Assembly (NCBI GenBank): GCA_027483005.1
Contig: JAIXVN010000581.1
Coordinates: 1 to 8,172 of the forward strand
Direction of reading: 5' to 3'
From: Verrucomicrobiaceae bacterium
Lineage (GTDB): Bacteria; Verrucomicrobiota; Verrucomicrobiia; Verrucomicrobiales; Akkermansiaceae
DNA length: 8,172 nucleotides
How positions within the stretch are numbered: the stretch's first letter is position 1; each line of letters opens with the position of its first letter. This document shows positions 6,519 to 8,172 of this stretch, piece after piece. Below the pieces are notes generated by a model. It worked only from the letters and a program-made list of their open reading frames with translations. It did not search any database and was not told the origin of the DNA. Both the position numbers and the translations under genes were made by a program.

Positions 6519-7256
6519 TTAGCTCCCTTCAGATGGAAGGGCCACTCCCCAGATCCGGATATCAATCGGAATGATCCCTTCGTCCGCCAATACAAAATTG
6601 TCCGAACGTGCATCTCCGATCCAGATCTCGCTCTCCGGATCGACATCGGTCTTTTTCCAAAGCCAGCAAGGCTGCCGCACCGCCACGGCTCCGGCTTCGA
6701 CAAGAAACTGATCCACGTCTTCCTGGGAAGGGTCCGCATCGCCTTGGATGAACCGCTGACGCGAAACGATCTGACCGGATTGAGTCATGCCAATGGGATT
6801 TGGAGCACAGGAAAAGAGTTTCTCCCACCAGCGCATGCGCAGCAGATACTCCTCAGGAGTGCTGTCGAACTGGTTGATCCGGCCATCGATGATCTCGTAG
6901 TAGTCGCCGTAGGTTCCGGGAAGCGTAACCTTCACGACCTCACTTGTCAGCTCGTCAAAGAGGACCAAATGTTCTGATCCTGCGTCCAGCTTGGGCAGAC
7001 TCATGTCCATCCATTGGGTATGCTCACACCCTTGGATCCATTCAAGCAGTCGGGCCGACTCCCACTTTTTGAACCAGTCGATTACTTGATTCCGGTCACC
7101 TTTCGGGATTTCCGAACTTGAGCCAAAGCAACGGATAAGGAAACCGCTTGGGGTTGAGCCGCCACCGCAGCTTTCACACGGCCACGGACGCCAGCGAACG
7201 CTTTCACAGTGCGTGGTTTCAATAGGATTTCCTGAAGCGTCTTTGGCATGGTCCAT
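6519..7256 (-). CDS. Uncharacterised protein with a kinase/phosphotransferase-like signature, cargo in the restriction locus
   Basis: This 245-residue protein is not recognised by name. Toward its C-terminus IWIGDARSDNFVLADEGIIP is followed by IDI. This fits the catalytic pattern of protein-kinase-like and aminoglycoside-phosphotransferase folds: D215-x4-N220 as the catalytic loop (as in HGDxxxxN) and D232 as the metal-binding Asp of a PID/IDF-like strand. Upstream, LVLFDELTSEVVKVTLPG (97-114) looks like two strands with the ATP-binding lysine K109. From memory, similar small proteins of unknown function carry a 'K-V-T...G' strand and a 'D-A-x-x-x-N...PID' end. The N-terminus has cysteines (C17, C27, C30, C43) but no clean zinc motif. 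The predicted cytoplasmic protein starts at ATG 7256, 32 bp after the hsdS stop, with no Shine-Dalgarno sequence. GC is about 55%, lower than hsdR and fic, and the gene is bracketed by direct repeats, both suggesting acquisition. It could be a defence effector or regulator; an inactive pseudokinase or a different fold is possible. Confidence 0.7.
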   Translation of the reverse strand: MDHAKDASGNPIETTHCESVRWRPWPCESCGGGSTPSGFLIRCFGSSSEIPKGDRNQVIDWFKKWESARLLEWIQGCEHTQWMDMSLPKLDAGSEHLVLFDELTSEVVKVTLPGTYGDYYEIIDGRINQFDSTPEEYLLRMRWWEKLFSCAPNPIGMTQSGQIVSRQRFIQGDADPSQEDVDQFLVEAGAVAVRQPCWLWKKTDVDPESEIWIGDARSDNFVLADEGIIPIDIRIWGVALPSEGS

Positions 7257-7276
7257 AAATACGGTGATTTGCGGCC

Positions 7277-7387
7277 TGGGTCAAGCGGTCAGAGTTCTCC
7301 GGAAAAGGCCTGGTGCAGCAGCGACTTCTTCAAGGCCTCCAGCGCGGCGAGCTTGCGGGTGTAGAGGCTGGCGAGGCGTTGGGTTTC
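7277..7387 (-). repeat. Direct repeat copy B (the functional hsdS 3' end)
   Basis: This is the partner of the repeat at 6384-6494. It covers the last 32 codons and stop of hsdS plus about 12 bases downstream. Here the sequence is part of the living gene, encoding the distal conserved helix of HsdS. The repeat thus ends slightly past the gene's stop codon, so the duplicated unit included a little of the 3' flank and is not simply a shared protein motif. Confidence 0.85.
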
Positions 7388-8172
7388 TGGATCTAGAACG
7401 TCCAATTCAGCTACAATCCGTTTCTGCTCCGACAATGAAGGAAAACGGAAGCGCAAACCGAGTTGCTTCGTGATCCCAATGTAAGCACGGGTGGAACCAT
7501 CAGCCGCGCCTGCGATCATCTCCCGCTGGAAGCCGGGACTCATGAAATAATAGCGAACGAATCGGTTGTAGAGTCTGTCGGAATTCAGCACACGGTAGGC
7601 CGTCACTTGGGGCGTCAGCATGATGTAGTCGTCTTCAGTCTCAAGAATTGCAGACCGCCCGATCGTGCCTTTGTGGGAGATTAGAACGTCTCCGGCTTTT
7701 GCAAAACCCACCCGAAGTGAGTCTGCCTGTTTCCGTGAGATGAATGTGCAGCCTTTATTGTCGACAGAGCCGTTCACAAGGTCGCAGGCCATGATGAACG
7801 GAACTCCAGACGGAGTGTAGTCTGCCTTCTTCGGATGGATTTCACCATGATTGCCATCAAAAGGCTTTTGAAGAACTCCATCTTCAACTAACTCAGCTAC
7901 ACTCTTCTCCACCCACCCCTCACCGCGCTGGGAGAAGACGGATTGGAGGTGGCTTTCGAAGAGGGCGCGGGCGTTCTGGAGGTTCTTTTCGGAGTTGGCT
8001 TTGGCGGTGGCGATGCCCTCAAACGCTTCGTCGAGCAGGCCGACGATCCGCTGCTGTTCGGCGAGCGGGGGGAATGGAATGCCAACGGTCTTCGCCAATC
8101 CGATATTCAAGTTCCTAACGGTGCTGCCCGCCGCGAGCTGGTCAAACTGATTGAACACCAGATCAGAACCGA
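7289..8172 (-). CDS. hsdS: Type I restriction-modification specificity subunit, C-terminal ~294 residues (5' end outside window)
   Basis: The frame is open through the right edge, so the protein starts beyond it; the GTG at 8158 is internal. HsdS recognises the split target sequence and holds HsdM and HsdR together. Visible in order: the end of target-recognition domain 1, GSTVRNLNIGLAKTVGIPFP then PLAEQQRIV (near 8128-8042); the central coiled-coil spacer (about 8040-7925); recognition domain 2, beginning near GWVEKSVAELV (about 7918) and ending with the matching motif GSTRAYIGITKQLGLRFRFP then SLSEQKRIV (7498-7412); and the distal helix RKLAALEALKKSLLHQAF with the stop at 7289. The two GST...EQxRIV segments are the usual internal repeat of HsdS. 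GC falls from about 62% in the spacer to about 52% in recognition domain 2, consistent with exchange of that domain. hsdM is expected just upstream (to the right). Confidence 0.93.
   Translation of the reverse strand, partial: GSDLVFNQFDQLAAGSTVRNLNIGLAKTVGIPFPPLAEQQRIVGLLDEAFEGIATAKANSEKNLQNARALFESHLQSVFSQRGEGWVEKSVAELVEDGVLQKPFDGNHGEIHPKKADYTPSGVPFIMACDLVNGSVDNKGCTFISRKQADSLRVGFAKAGDVLISHKGTIGRSAILETEDDYIMLTPQVTAYRVLNSDRLYNRFVRYYFMSPGFQREMIAGAADGSTRAYIGITKQLGLRFRFPSLSEQKRIVAELDVLDPETQRLASLYTRKLAALEALKKSLLHQAFSGEL

Noticed and set aside
6468..6977. Open frame of 169 codons on the + strand opposite the kinase-like gene
   Set aside because: It overlaps the hsdS tail scar and the opposite gene, has no motif, and the - strand frame carries the ordered K/D/N/D signature.
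1..8172. CRISPR arrays, tRNA or rRNA genes, insertion sequences, integrases
   Set aside because: No regularly spaced repeats, no tRNA-like cloverleaf or rRNA segment, and no transposase or integrase motif was seen on either strand.

Overview
The window is a GC-rich bacterial segment with two parts of different character. Position 1 to about 2815 (+ strand) is metabolic. It holds the 3' end of an MFS transporter that looks like the hexuronate/anion-symporter group, followed 19 bp later by a complete 778-residue FAD-dependent oxidoreductase with a discoidin-like C-terminal region. This gene pair, the near absence of Shine-Dalgarno sequences and the codon style suggest a Verrucomicrobia or Planctomycetes-type genome. 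That assignment is an inference from gene style, not from a marker gene.

Position 2828 to the right edge (all - strand) is a Type I restriction-modification locus. Read in the direction of transcription (right to left) it contains: the C-terminal part of hsdS (cut by the window edge; hsdM presumably lies beyond it); a 245-codon gene not recognised by name, with a kinase/phosphotransferase-like signature; a short leftover hsdS 3' tail; a 120-bp gap with two AT-rich inverted repeats that look like operators; a fic gene; and hsdR, whose start overlaps the fic stop by 4 bp (ATGA). HsdR ends 12 bp from the convergent oxidoreductase gene.

HsdS would supply DNA specificity for methylation (with HsdM) and restriction (with HsdR). 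Two further genes, a predicted auto-inhibited Fic nucleotidyl-transferase with a winged helix and a kinase-like protein, lie inside the restriction operon. The paired operator sits immediately in front of fic-hsdR, so restriction may be controlled separately from hsdM/hsdS, possibly by the Fic protein's own winged helix.

The most informative structural clue is a direct repeat of the last ~80-110 bp of hsdS on both sides of the kinase-like gene. One copy is the living end of hsdS; the other is a 36-codon orphan tail. This is what remains if an incoming 'new hsdS end plus cargo gene' recombined into an older hsdS. The cargo gene (~55% GC) and the second target-recognition domain of HsdS (~52% GC) are both poorer in GC than the surrounding conserved parts (~60% and above), which fits recent exchange.
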